Positions 8,810-17,203 of a stretch of 64,000 bases of DNA are shown here, piece after piece (position 1 is the stretch's first letter; each line of letters starts with the position of its first letter). Under the pieces are notes generated by a model that was not told where the DNA came from, did not search any database, and saw only the letters and a list, made by a program, of their open reading frames with translations. The translations under genes and the position numbers were made by a program. The stretch is taken from the NCBI RefSeq assembly GCF_000425225.1, contig NZ_AULJ01000001.1, positions 62,001 through 126,000 on the forward strand, given 5' to 3'. Source of the DNA: Pontibacillus marinus BH030004 = DSM 16465. GTDB taxonomy: Bacteria > Bacillota > Bacilli > Bacillales > BH030062.

Positions 8810-9577
8810 ATGACAAAAGTGTACATCGTAGGTGCAGGGCCAGGCGATAGTGAGTTGATAACTGTAAAAGGTTTGAAGGCTATTCAGAATTCAGATGTAA
8901 TTCTTTACGATCGCCTCGTGAATGAAGAATTACTGAACGAAGCACGTCCTGAAACGGAATTCATTTTTTGTGGAAAAGCTCCGGATAATCATTCTATGAC
9001 ACAATCAACCATTAATGGATTGCTCTGTAAGTTTGCATTACAAGGGAAAACCGTTACTCGATTAAAAGGTGGAGACCCATTTGTATTTGGTCGAGGTGGA
9101 GAAGAAGCAGAAGAGTTAGCCAAGAAGAACATTCCTTTTGAAATCGTTCCTGGCATCTCTTCTGGCATAGCCGCACCAGCCTATGCAGGTATCCCTGTTA
9201 CTCACCGACATTATAGTTCATCGGTTGCTTTTATTTCAGGGGTGAGTAAGCTCGATAAAGATGAAGAAGAGTATTGGAAACATGTCGTTAAAAGTATGGA
9301 TACCATTTGTATTTATATGGGTGTGAAAAAACTACCGGAAATTTGTGATCGTCTAATTCAGTTTGGTCGAGATCCTCATACTCCCATTGCGCTAGTCCAT
9401 GCTGGAACAACAAAAGAGCAGAAGACCGTGACAGGTACCCTTGTAACGATCACAAACAAGGCAAAGGACATTCAAAATCCTTCGATGATTGTAATTGGAG
9501 AAGTTGTACGATTTAGAGAATCCATACAATGGTTTGAACAACAAATCGGCAATGAAGAAGAGAAGGTCCCCGTTTGA
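8810..9577 (+). CDS. sumT: Uroporphyrinogen-III C-methyltransferase
   Basis: 255 residues from ATG 8810 (GGGGGAGGA just upstream; a TTG at 8783 is less likely). Methylates uroporphyrinogen III twice with SAM to give precorrin-2, the first step toward siroheme. Seen: VGAGPGDSELIT at the start, RLKGGDPFVFGRGGEE (SAM site, residues 84-99), and GIPVTHR. It is a single-domain methyltransferase rather than the fused CysG of enterics. The gap before it (77 bases) is the largest in the operon. Confidence 0.95.
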   Translation: MTKVYIVGAGPGDSELITVKGLKAIQNSDVILYDRLVNEELLNEARPETEFIFCGKAPDNHSMTQSTINGLLCKFALQGKTVTRLKGGDPFVFGRGGEEAEELAKKNIPFEIVPGISSGIAAPAYAGIPVTHRHYSSSVAFISGVSKLDKDEEEYWKHVVKSMDTICIYMGVKKLPEICDRLIQFGRDPHTPIALVHAGTTKEQKTVTGTLVTITNKAKDIQNPSMIVIGEVVRFRESIQWFEQQIGNEEEKVPV

Positions 9578-9607
9578 AAAGTGATGCGATAAAGGAGTGG
9601 CGTAGAG

Positions 9608-10426
9608 ATGCAGGGAGTTTTATATGTCAGTCATGGAAGTCGGGTAGAGGAAGCAACAATTGAGGCTATTTCTTGCATCCGTGCTGCCCACCAACATGTA
9701 GGTACTTCTTTATGGGAAATCTGTTTCTTAGAACTTACTGACCCCACAGTTCAGCAAGGAATGGAACGATTAGTCCAGCAGGGGGCTACTTCCATAATCA
9801 TTGTTCCTGTGTTGTTGTTAAGTGCTGGGCATTATTTTAAAGATCTCCCTCATGAAGTAGAAGGATTCAAGAAGCAATATCCAAACGTTACCTTTAGGTA
9901 TGCAAAACCACTTGGTGTTCAAGAGCGAATTATAGATGTGCTAGTCGAGCGGATAGAAGAAGTCCGGTCTGAACCTGAAACAAATATAGATGTTTTGCTC
10001 GTTGGAAGAGGGAGTCGCTATCCCGAAACAAAACGTGATATAGAAGCCATTGCTCATAAGCTTAAAAAGAAACTGAACGGGGCTGAAACAGAAGTTTCCT
10101 ATCTTGCTGCTGCTTCCCCAACTTTTGAGGAAGGCTTATCAACTACATTAACGAAACAAGGATCCCAGACAATTGTCGTCCCTTACCTTTGGTTTACAGG
10201 TAAGTTAATAGGTTCAATGCAGAAAAAAATTAACGACCTTAGAGAAAAGAATGTGGATATAAAACTCTGTGGTTATTTAAACAATCATCCCAATATGGTT
10301 CTTGCCCTATCTGATAGGGTGAATGAAGTTTTACAAAAACCAGCTGGTAGTGACATTGAGCACACATTTGATACCAGGACTAAAAAAGGTGGAGGTTATG
10401 TTGAGTACTATCCCTATAATGGTTGA
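9608..10426 (+). CDS. sirB: Sirohydrochlorin ferrochelatase (two CbiX domains)
   Basis: 272 residues. Inserts iron into sirohydrochlorin, the last step of siroheme synthesis. There are two CbiX-type halves: VLYVSHGSR at the N-terminus and VLLVGRGSRYPETKRD near 130. The first half keeps the metal-binding His residues (SHGSR; SAGHYFKDLP), while in the second the His of HGSR is replaced by Arg (GRGSR). This is the long SirB form of Bacillus. The C-terminus (IEHTFDTRTKKGGGYVEYY) overlaps the next gene by 29 bases. Confidence 0.92.
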   Translation: MQGVLYVSHGSRVEEATIEAISCIRAAHQHVGTSLWEICFLELTDPTVQQGMERLVQQGATSIIIVPVLLLSAGHYFKDLPHEVEGFKKQYPNVTFRYAKPLGVQERIIDVLVERIEEVRSEPETNIDVLLVGRGSRYPETKRDIEAIAHKLKKKLNGAETEVSYLAAASPTFEEGLSTTLTKQGSQTIVVPYLWFTGKLIGSMQKKINDLREKNVDIKLCGYLNNHPNMVLALSDRVNEVLQKPAGSDIEHTFDTRTKKGGGYVEYYPYNG

Positions 10427-11042
10427 TTTAAGAGGGAAAGACGCTCTCATTATTGGGGGTGGCAATGTAGCTTATAAAAGGGCAAATCTATTATGTGAAA
10501 GTGAAGCTCGCATAACCATTGTAAGTCCAGAACTATCAAATCAATTAAAAGGAATGTGGCAACGAAAAGAAGTGAAATGGAAGAAGAAAAAGTTTGAACC
10601 AGAGGATTTACAAGGTGCCTATATAGTCGTCATTGCTACAAATGATACTGAAGTAAACGAGCAAGTACTTCATTCAGCAAAGCATGTTCCTTTCGTTAAT
10701 GTTGCTAGCCATGCAGAGAGAGGAAACGTTCAATTTTCCAACTATATATCACGAGGAAAATTAACCATTTCGATATCAACCAACGGTGCGAGTCCTAAGT
10801 TATCTTCCAAAATAAAAAAAGATTTAGAAAAACAATTTGATGAAAGATACGAAGCGTATGTAGATTTTTTGTATGAATGTCGGCAAAGGATTAAGCATTC
10901 GTCTATTTCAAAAGAAGAACAAAACGAAATACTTTCTACACTTTTAAGTGAAGTTTATTTTGATAAGACCGAACAAGACCAATTTAAAGATTGGTTGGAA
11001 CTTACACTGAAAGGGGGGCAAAAGGATGAAGGGGCTGGATAA
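10398..11042 (+). CDS. sirC: Precorrin-2 dehydrogenase
   Basis: 214 residues from ATG 10398, which has GGTGGAGG upstream; an earlier in-frame start at 10323 is unsupported. Oxidises precorrin-2 to sirohydrochlorin with NAD. Seen: the Rossmann motif LIIGGGNVAYKRANLL, IATNDTEVN, and NYISRGKLTISISTNGASPKLS, diagnostic of this family. It is longer than the B. subtilis protein (about 160) by a helical C-terminal region, as in enzymes that keep the CysG dimerisation domain. It overlaps sirB by 29 and hemD by 17 bases, suggesting translational coupling. Confidence 0.93.
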   Translation: MLSTIPIMVDLRGKDALIIGGGNVAYKRANLLCESEARITIVSPELSNQLKGMWQRKEVKWKKKKFEPEDLQGAYIVVIATNDTEVNEQVLHSAKHVPFVNVASHAERGNVQFSNYISRGKLTISISTNGASPKLSSKIKKDLEKQFDERYEAYVDFLYECRQRIKHSSISKEEQNEILSTLLSEVYFDKTEQDQFKDWLELTLKGGQKDEGAG

Positions 11043-11835
11043 CAAACGCATTGCCGTAGCTGCTAGTCGAAAAGCAGATACTATTTCTATCCTCCTTGAA
11101 AAGAAGGGTGGAAAACCCATTCCTTACCCCATACAAGGTGAAATGGAACTCCATGAACAAACAAGTTTTCAAAATGTAAGAGATTTAGTCGAGCAACCAT
11201 TTGAGTGGGTTGTTCTGACTACTGGTATTGGTTCAAAAACGCTTACTCAAGCCGCGGCAAATAATGCCTTGCATAACGCGTTTTTTGAGAAATTGAAGCA
11301 AACGAATATTGCCATCAGAGGAAGTAAAACCATGAGTTGGCTTAAAGAAAACGAATTATCTCCTACGATCGTTACTGAAGACGGTACAATGGAAACTTTG
11401 CTTCATGATTTAGAGAGAAGGAAATCACCTGAGTCTTATAATCGGTTATTTCTTCAAGCCTATAATCAGGATGATGCAGTATGGAAGGATGCTTTAGAAG
11501 ATCTAGGATTTACGGTGTACCTTTCTCAGCCATATGCCTATAAACGTCCAGATGAACAAGTGACAAGGGATTTAAGACAAGAAATCATCAAGCAATCTAT
11601 TGATGCTGTCCTTTTTACAAGTAAAACACAAGTTCAAAATTTATTTGAAAAGCAAGGGGATCATCAGCTTGTCCACTCATTTAATGATCAGGTATTGGCA
11701 GTGGCTGTTGGGAAGGTGACAGCAAAAGAGCTAGAAAAACAAGGAATTGTGCATGTCCTTCAGCCAGAAACCCCAAAAATGGGGGCTATGGTTGTGGAAT
11801 TGGATAATTACTATCGTCAGAAAACAAGAACATAA
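11026..11835 (+). CDS. hemD: Uroporphyrinogen-III synthase (HemD family)
   Basis: 269 residues with the two-lobe HemD fold: N-terminal IAVAASRKADTISILLEKKGGKPIPYP, central WVVLTTGIGSKTLTQAA, and C-terminal DAVLFTSKTQVQNLFE and AVAVGKVTAKELEKQGI. Cyclises hydroxymethylbilane to uroporphyrinogen III, the substrate of SumT. A second copy in the heme operon would be expected elsewhere; this one would boost siroheme precursor under sulfate-assimilation conditions. Overlaps sirC by 17 bases; AAAGGGGGG ribosome-binding site lies inside sirC. Confidence 0.9.
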   Translation: MKGLDNKRIAVAASRKADTISILLEKKGGKPIPYPIQGEMELHEQTSFQNVRDLVEQPFEWVVLTTGIGSKTLTQAAANNALHNAFFEKLKQTNIAIRGSKTMSWLKENELSPTIVTEDGTMETLLHDLERRKSPESYNRLFLQAYNQDDAVWKDALEDLGFTVYLSQPYAYKRPDEQVTRDLRQEIIKQSIDAVLFTSKTQVQNLFEKQGDHQLVHSFNDQVLAVAVGKVTAKELEKQGIVHVLQPETPKMGAMVVELDNYYRQKTRT

Positions 11836-11864
11836 CACAAATTACTTTTGCGGAGGTGAACGTA

Positions 11865-13694
11865 TTGCAGTTCCAGGTTATGAACAGCCCATTTAATGAA
11901 GAACAAGCAGAACTTTTAAATCGCCTATTATCGACTCTTAATGAAAGTCAAAAAGTCTGGTTAAGTGGATATTTGGCAGCCCCTTCATCAGCAGCTGCAG
12001 CTACTGTTGAAAAGGAAGTCTCACCAGAAAGCGCCACTGCTGTAGCCGCTCCTATAAACACACGTGAGGTAACCATACTCTATGGATCTCATACAGGAAA
12101 TTGTCAGGAACTTGCTGAAAATCTATCTCAGAAACTAAAACAACAAGACTTTGATGTTACGCTTTCTTCCTTAGATGATTTTAAACCAAAATCAATCAAG
12201 AAAGTTGAAGATTTACTGATATTAACGAGTACTCATGGTGATGGGGACCCACCTGACAATGCCATGTCTTTTTATGATTTTCTTTTTAGTAAGCGTGCTC
12301 CTAAATTAGACGGGGTCCGTTATTCCATTTTAGCTTTAGGGGATAGCTCATATGAATACTTCTGCCAAACAGGTAAAGATTTTGATCAGAGGCTAGAAGA
12401 ATTAGGAGCTGAACGCATTCATCCTAGAATAGATTGTGATGTGGATTATGAAGAACCTGCAGATGAATGGTTTACAGGTGTTATCAATCAATTAAATGAA
12501 CAAAAGTCAGGACAACAAGGTAACCAAGCGTCTACTGGAGACCTTCAGGAACAGACCGCCGTTCACACGGAATTTTCAAAGAGTAACCCTTTTGAAGCGG
12601 AGATTTTAGAAAATATCGATCTTAATGGACGTGGCTCAAACAAAGAAACCCGTCACATTGAATTAGATTTAGAAGGATCGAATCTAGAATACGAACCAGG
12701 AGATAGTCTCGGTATTTTCCCTGAAAACGATTCTAGTTTAGTAGATACCTTGATTGAAGAGATGCAGTGGGACCCGCAAGAAAATGTAGCTGTCAACAAG
12801 CAAGGGGAGTATAGACCGCTTCGAGAAGCCCTTACCTCTTATTTTGAAATAACTAATCTAACCAAACCTTTGCTTGAAAAAGTGACCCAATTTACGAATA
12901 ATGAAAAACTCACCCAACTTATAGCAGAGGATCAAGAAGAGCTTAAGGCTTATATTCATGGAAGAGATTTAATTGATTTGGTACGTGATTTTGGACCATG
13001 GCAAGTATCACCACAAGAATTCACTGGAATTCTACGAAAAATACCATTTCGACTCTATTCGATTGCTAGTAGTTCAAAGGCAAACCCAGACGAAGTTCAT
13101 CTCACTATTGGGGCCGTACGCTATAACGCTCACAATCGTGACCGCACCGGGGTCTGCTCAGTACAATGTGCAGAACGATCAGAAATAGGAGATACACTGC
13201 CTATTTTCGTACAACGTAATTCGAACTTTAAGCTACCAGAAAACCCAGATACTCCAATTATTATGATTGGAGCTGGAACAGGTATAGCCCCATACCGAGC
13301 ATTCTTGCAAGAACGAGAAGAAATAGAAGCGACTGGAGAGTCTTGGCTGTTTTTCGGAGAACAACATTTTGAATCCGATTTTCTATACCAAGTTGAGTGG
13401 CAAAGAATGCTTCAGGAAGGAACATTGACGAAGATGGATGTTGCTTTTTCTCGAGACAATACAGAAAAAGTATATGTGCAGCATCGCATGCTTGAAAAGA
13501 GTGATGAACTGTATCAGTGGATTAAAAATGGTGCACATGTGTATGTATGTGGCGATGAAAAGTACATGGCGAAAGATGTGCATGCTGCCTTACTAACGAT
13601 TTTTGAAAAAGAAGGCAACATGACGCCAGAAGAAGCAGAAGAATTTCTTTCTGAATTACGTAAAACGAAACGATATCAAAGAGATGTTTATTAA
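11865..13694 (+). CDS. cysJ: Sulfite reductase flavoprotein (alpha) subunit
   Basis: 609 residues from TTG 11865, chosen because CGGAGG ends 8 bases upstream and the product then starts LQFQVMNSPFNEEQAELLNRL like the B. subtilis protein; a GTG at 11856 overlaps that site. Passes electrons from NADPH through FAD and FMN to CysI. Domains: flavodoxin (about 65-210, ILYGSHTGNCQELAENL), FAD-binding (RLYSIASS near 395), NADP-binding (MIGAGTGIAPYRAFLQER near 465 and YVCGDEKYMAKDV near 560). Confidence 0.96.
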   Translation: MQFQVMNSPFNEEQAELLNRLLSTLNESQKVWLSGYLAAPSSAAAATVEKEVSPESATAVAAPINTREVTILYGSHTGNCQELAENLSQKLKQQDFDVTLSSLDDFKPKSIKKVEDLLILTSTHGDGDPPDNAMSFYDFLFSKRAPKLDGVRYSILALGDSSYEYFCQTGKDFDQRLEELGAERIHPRIDCDVDYEEPADEWFTGVINQLNEQKSGQQGNQASTGDLQEQTAVHTEFSKSNPFEAEILENIDLNGRGSNKETRHIELDLEGSNLEYEPGDSLGIFPENDSSLVDTLIEEMQWDPQENVAVNKQGEYRPLREALTSYFEITNLTKPLLEKVTQFTNNEKLTQLIAEDQEELKAYIHGRDLIDLVRDFGPWQVSPQEFTGILRKIPFRLYSIASSSKANPDEVHLTIGAVRYNAHNRDRTGVCSVQCAERSEIGDTLPIFVQRNSNFKLPENPDTPIIMIGAGTGIAPYRAFLQEREEIEATGESWLFFGEQHFESDFLYQVEWQRMLQEGTLTKMDVAFSRDNTEKVYVQHRMLEKSDELYQWIKNGAHVYVCGDEKYMAKDVHAALLTIFEKEGNMTPEEAEEFLSELRKTKRYQRDVY

Positions 13695-13718
13695 TTATAT
13701 ATAAAGGAGCGTTCTGAG

Positions 13719-15434
13719 ATGGCGAAGCAGCAATTCCCTTATCATGGTGGCCCTCCAAGTGAAATGGAAGGGATAAAGGAAAAAAGTAACTTTTTACGAG
13801 GTACTCTGTTAGATAGTATGCAAGATCCGATTACGGCTAGTGTACCAGTAGAAGATACGAAAATCATCAAATTTCATGGTAGCTACATGCAGGATGACCG
13901 TGATGTGCGAAATGAACGTAAGAAAAAGAAGCTTGAGCCTGCATATCAATTCATGGTGCGAATCCGTGCAGCAGGAGGTGTTGCTACTCCAAAACAATGG
14001 CTCGTTATGGATGAACTAGCAAACACTTATGGAAATAAGACATTGAAGTTAACGACTCGTCAGGCGTTTCAACTACATGGGATTTTAAAGTGGAATATGA
14101 AAAATACGATCCAATCTATCGATCAAGCATTAATGGATTCCATAGCGGCATGCGGTGATGTGAACCGTAATGTAATGTGTAATCCCAACCCATACCAATC
14201 CCAGATACACTCAGAAGTTCACGAATGGGCCCAACAGGTGAGTGACCACCTAACGCCAAGGACAGAGGCCTATCATGAAATTTGGCTAGATGAAGAAAAA
14301 GTTGTCGATAGTCGAGAACCTGAAGAGGTGGAACCGATTTATGGGACGTACTATTTACCGCGTAAATTTAAAATCGGAGTAGCTGTCCCTCCTTCGAACG
14401 ATGTAGATGTCTTTTCTCAGGATCTAGGCTTTATTGCCATCTTAGAAGATGGTGAATTAAAAGGTTTCAATGTTGCGGTTGGAGGGGGAATGGGAATGAC
14501 CCATGGGGATCCGAATACTTACCCTCAATTAGCTCGTGTCATTGGATTTTGTTCAGCTGAGAATATTGTTGATGTAGCAGAGAAAATCGTAACCATACAA
14601 AGAGACTATGGAAATCGATCTGAACGGAAAAATGCTCGTTTTAAATATACGATTGATAGAAATGGGATAGATTGGCTGAAGGAGGAGCTGAATACCAGAC
14701 TAGGATGGTCGCTTGAAGAGGCGCGTCCTTATTCCTTTGACCATAATGGGGATCGTTATGGTTGGGTGAAAGGGGAGGATAAATGGCACCTCACTCTATT
14801 CATTCAAAACGGGCGTGTATTCGATTCAAAGGAAGTTTCCATGATGACGGGCTTACGGGAGATTGCTAAAGTTCATACAGGTGATTTCCGATTAACTCCT
14901 AATCAAAATTTGGTCATTGCGAATGTATCTGAAGAAATGAAAGGGGCTATTCAGGAACTTGTTGATCAGTATGGTCTTACAGATGGAAAACATAATTCAA
15001 GTTTACGTCAGAATTCAATGGCCTGTGTATCGATGCCAACATGTGGTCTAGCTATGGCGGAAGCTGAACGTTATCTTCCTTCCCTTATAGATAAAATCGA
15101 CAATATACTTGATCAAGCTGGTCTCTCTAATGAGGAAATAACCATACGTATGTCAGGTTGCCCGAATGGATGCTCTCGACCAGCATTAGCTGAGATAGCT
15201 TTCATTGGTAAGGCTCCAGGAAAGTATAATATGTATCTTGGGGGAGGATTTAAAGGCGACCGATTAAACAAACTTTACCGAGAAACCATAGGAGAAGAAG
15301 AAATTTTAGAAATCTTAAACACACTCTTGTTTGAATATGCCAAACATCGAGAAGAAAATGAACATTTTGGTGACTATGTCATTCGCGCAGGATATGTGAA
15401 AGAAGTAAAATCAGGATTAGACTTTCATGAATAA
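13719..15434 (+). CDS. cysI: Sulfite reductase hemoprotein (beta) subunit
   Basis: 571 residues. Six-electron reduction of sulfite to sulfide on a coupled siroheme-[4Fe-4S] centre. Seen: siroheme contacts [15 protein letters not shown] (near 110) and [13 protein letters not shown] (near 145), and the cluster cysteines [16 protein letters not shown] and [11 protein letters not shown] (the C-x5-C...C-x3-C pattern, near 430-480). ATG with AAGGAGCG upstream, 24 bases after cysJ. Last gene of the operon; a 50-bp hairpin repeat follows and may act as terminator. Confidence 0.97.
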   Translation: MAKQQFPYHGGPPSEMEGIKEKSNFLRGTLLDSMQDPITASVPVEDTKIIKFHGSYMQDDRDVRNERKKKKLEPAYQFMVRIRAAGGVATPKQWLVMDELANTYGNKTLKLTTRQAFQLHGILKWNMKNTIQSIDQALMDSIAACGDVNRNVMCNPNPYQSQIHSEVHEWAQQVSDHLTPRTEAYHEIWLDEEKVVDSREPEEVEPIYGTYYLPRKFKIGVAVPPSNDVDVFSQDLGFIAILEDGELKGFNVAVGGGMGMTHGDPNTYPQLARVIGFCSAENIVDVAEKIVTIQRDYGNRSERKNARFKYTIDRNGIDWLKEELNTRLGWSLEEARPYSFDHNGDRYGWVKGEDKWHLTLFIQNGRVFDSKEVSMMTGLREIAKVHTGDFRLTPNQNLVIANVSEEMKGAIQELVDQYGLTDGKHNSSLRQNSMACVSMPTCGLAMAEAERYLPSLIDKIDNILDQAGLSNEEITIRMSGCPNGCSRPALAEIAFIGKAPGKYNMYLGGGFKGDRLNKLYRETIGEEEILEILNTLLFEYAKHREENEHFGDYVIRAGYVKEVKSGLDFHE

Positions 15435-15465
15435 AGTATAGGAAGAGTCGCAACGTAACATAAAA

Positions 15466-15515
15466 GTGCCTGACCCCCAGTGCAGTAACGCATTAACGTA
15501 CTGGGGGTCAGGCAC
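15466..15515. repeat. 50-bp hairpin repeat, copy B
   Basis: Perfect 16-bp arms (GTGCCTGACCCCCAGT and its complement), reverse-orientation core. It fills the space between the convergent cysI and ankyrin genes. Confidence 0.92.
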
Positions 15516-15519
15516 CGCT

Positions 15520-16986
15520 TTATTCTCTGTATTGATCTTGAATTGGACTGTCGCAGGTTCCGCATTGTTTCGGAAAGTTATCGAAGACTACATAATCTGT
15601 TTTTCTATTTATTACCTTGGCGTTCTTGTATTGGTTGGCTACATCTATTCCTTGTTGGATAGTTGGAAAATCGCCTATGTGCTTCTCACCCTGATAGACA
15701 CTTGATGGCTTATTATCCCAAATTGGAACATTAGGGGTGTAGACTTCAGCTTGTTCATACTGTTTTGCATAAGCGATAGCTTTATCGCGGTCATAGAAAC
15801 GCTTCTTTACGTTTTCATGAACCGTTACAGTGAATTCTGGTGGAAATTCTTCGTGACTCACTTGTTCTTTCTTTTGCCTATACTGTTCAATGACCTCTAA
15901 CACATCATAATGACCCTCAGCTCGAGCAAAGCGAATAGCATTCCAGCCTGCATTATTTTCAAGAGTAGGATCAGCACCGTGTTTCAGTAAGGTTTCAACT
16001 AAATCGACATGACCATCCTCAGCTAATCGCATTAAAGGTGTCATTCCCATATTATCAGCGCCCATATCTGGTTGTGCACCGCCTTCCACGAGGAGTTCAA
16101 TCATTCGATATTGTTCAGACCAGTAGAGCTCGTGTAAGATGCTATTTCCCGTATCACGAGTGATATTTGGATTATAACCTAATGCTAAAAATTGTTTCAC
16201 AGCATATGTATCGTTTGTTGTAATGGCGTATTTAAATTCGTCTTTACCTAGTGTGTAATCAAGGGACTTGAGAATTTCTTCCGGACTTTTACCGGCAATA
16301 TTCCAATTCTCACAATCTTCTAGGCTATACTTTCCACTTTTCATTTCTCTGTCCAGAAGCTCGATGATTTCTTTTCGGTCATCACGTCTCACGCTGATCG
16401 CTTTATCCTTAGCTGTTTCACCACGCATATCGGTACAAAGAGGGTTGGCTCCATGGTCTAATAAAAGCTGAACCATTTCCTTTGTCCCATCAAACTTCGC
16501 TGCTGCCATTAGGGGAGTAATGCCGTGAATATTAGGTGAGGTTGGATCTGCTCCATGTTCCAGCAATGAAACAGCAGCATCGTAATGTTTTGGCCTCCAG
16601 CCGTCGTTGGCTGCTGCGATGGAAATAGGGGTGATCTCCTCCGTATCCTCACCTTGATTCGTAAAGTTCGGATCCACACCTTCTGCTAACAAAAGTGGCA
16701 CACTCTCCGGAGAGTAGTGAGCTGCCCATAAGATTGGCTTATCTCCATATTCATTCATATGAGTAAGGTCAACACTTCCTTCTTCAATGATTTTTTTCAC
16801 TTCAGATACCTTGTTATCCATAAGATTAGACATCAAGCGGTCATAATCGGATTTTTCTGAAGTAGATTCAGTTTCACTTGTATTGGCCTCAGTAGAGTTT
16901 AAGTTAAGCTGACTGATTATAGTCGGCCATAATATGATGTTGCCAATGATTAATAATAAAAAAAGGATCTTATTCGATTTTGTCAT
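15520..16986 (-). CDS. Exported ankyrin-repeat protein
   Basis: 488 residues. An N-terminal signal anchor (MTKSNKILFLLLIIGNIILW) is followed by a Ser/Thr/Glu-rich linker. Ankyrin repeats follow (about 50-210 and 260-375), with typical units such as GITPLMAAAKFDGTKEMVQLLLDHGANP and NAGWNAIRFARAEGHYDVLEVIE broken by a divergent stretch. The last 110 residues are not ankyrin (RFYDRDKAIAYAKQYEQAEVYTP; DYVVFDNFPKQCGTC) and look like a separate sequence-repeat module with two cysteines. Likely an extracytoplasmic protein-binding protein; partner unknown. It is a single gene, flanked by hairpin repeats on both sides. Confidence 0.85.
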   Translation of the reverse strand: MTKSNKILFLLLIIGNIILWPTIISQLNLNSTEANTSETESTSEKSDYDRLMSNLMDNKVSEVKKIIEEGSVDLTHMNEYGDKPILWAAHYSPESVPLLLAEGVDPNFTNQGEDTEEITPISIAAANDGWRPKHYDAAVSLLEHGADPTSPNIHGITPLMAAAKFDGTKEMVQLLLDHGANPLCTDMRGETAKDKAISVRRDDRKEIIELLDREMKSGKYSLEDCENWNIAGKSPEEILKSLDYTLGKDEFKYAITTNDTYAVKQFLALGYNPNITRDTGNSILHELYWSEQYRMIELLVEGGAQPDMGADNMGMTPLMRLAEDGHVDLVETLLKHGADPTLENNAGWNAIRFARAEGHYDVLEVIEQYRQKKEQVSHEEFPPEFTVTVHENVKKRFYDRDKAIAYAKQYEQAEVYTPNVPIWDNKPSSVYQGEKHIGDFPTIQQGIDVANQYKNAKVINRKTDYVVFDNFPKQCGTCDSPIQDQYRE

Positions 16987-17034
16987 CTCTTGCTCTCCTT
17001 CTATTAAATTACAACGAGTTTCATTATACCATGG

Positions 17035-17084
17035 GTGCCTGACCCCCGGTGCTGTAACGCATTAACGTACTGGGGGTCAGGCAC
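17035..17084. repeat. 50-bp hairpin repeat, copy C
   Basis: Arms GTGCCTGACCCCC/GGGGGTCAGGCAC, reverse-orientation core (GTAACGCATTAACGTAC as in copies A and B). It lies 48 bases upstream of the ankyrin gene's start, so here the element sits in a 5' intergenic region and not only at gene ends. Confidence 0.92.
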
Positions 17085-17203
17085 TGTTATGAAATTTGGA
17101 ATATATAAACCTAAATAACCGGTCGTATTTACCCGTATAAGCAGAAGGAAAAAGATGCTAGCATATGTATGTAAGCGCACAATTAAAGAAAAAGGAGGAA
17201 ATT

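Noticed and set aside
15466-15705. A plus-strand open frame of 79 codons starting in repeat copy B
   Set aside because: It lies opposite the ankyrin gene and begins within a hairpin repeat, with no ribosome-binding site. It is an antisense shadow.
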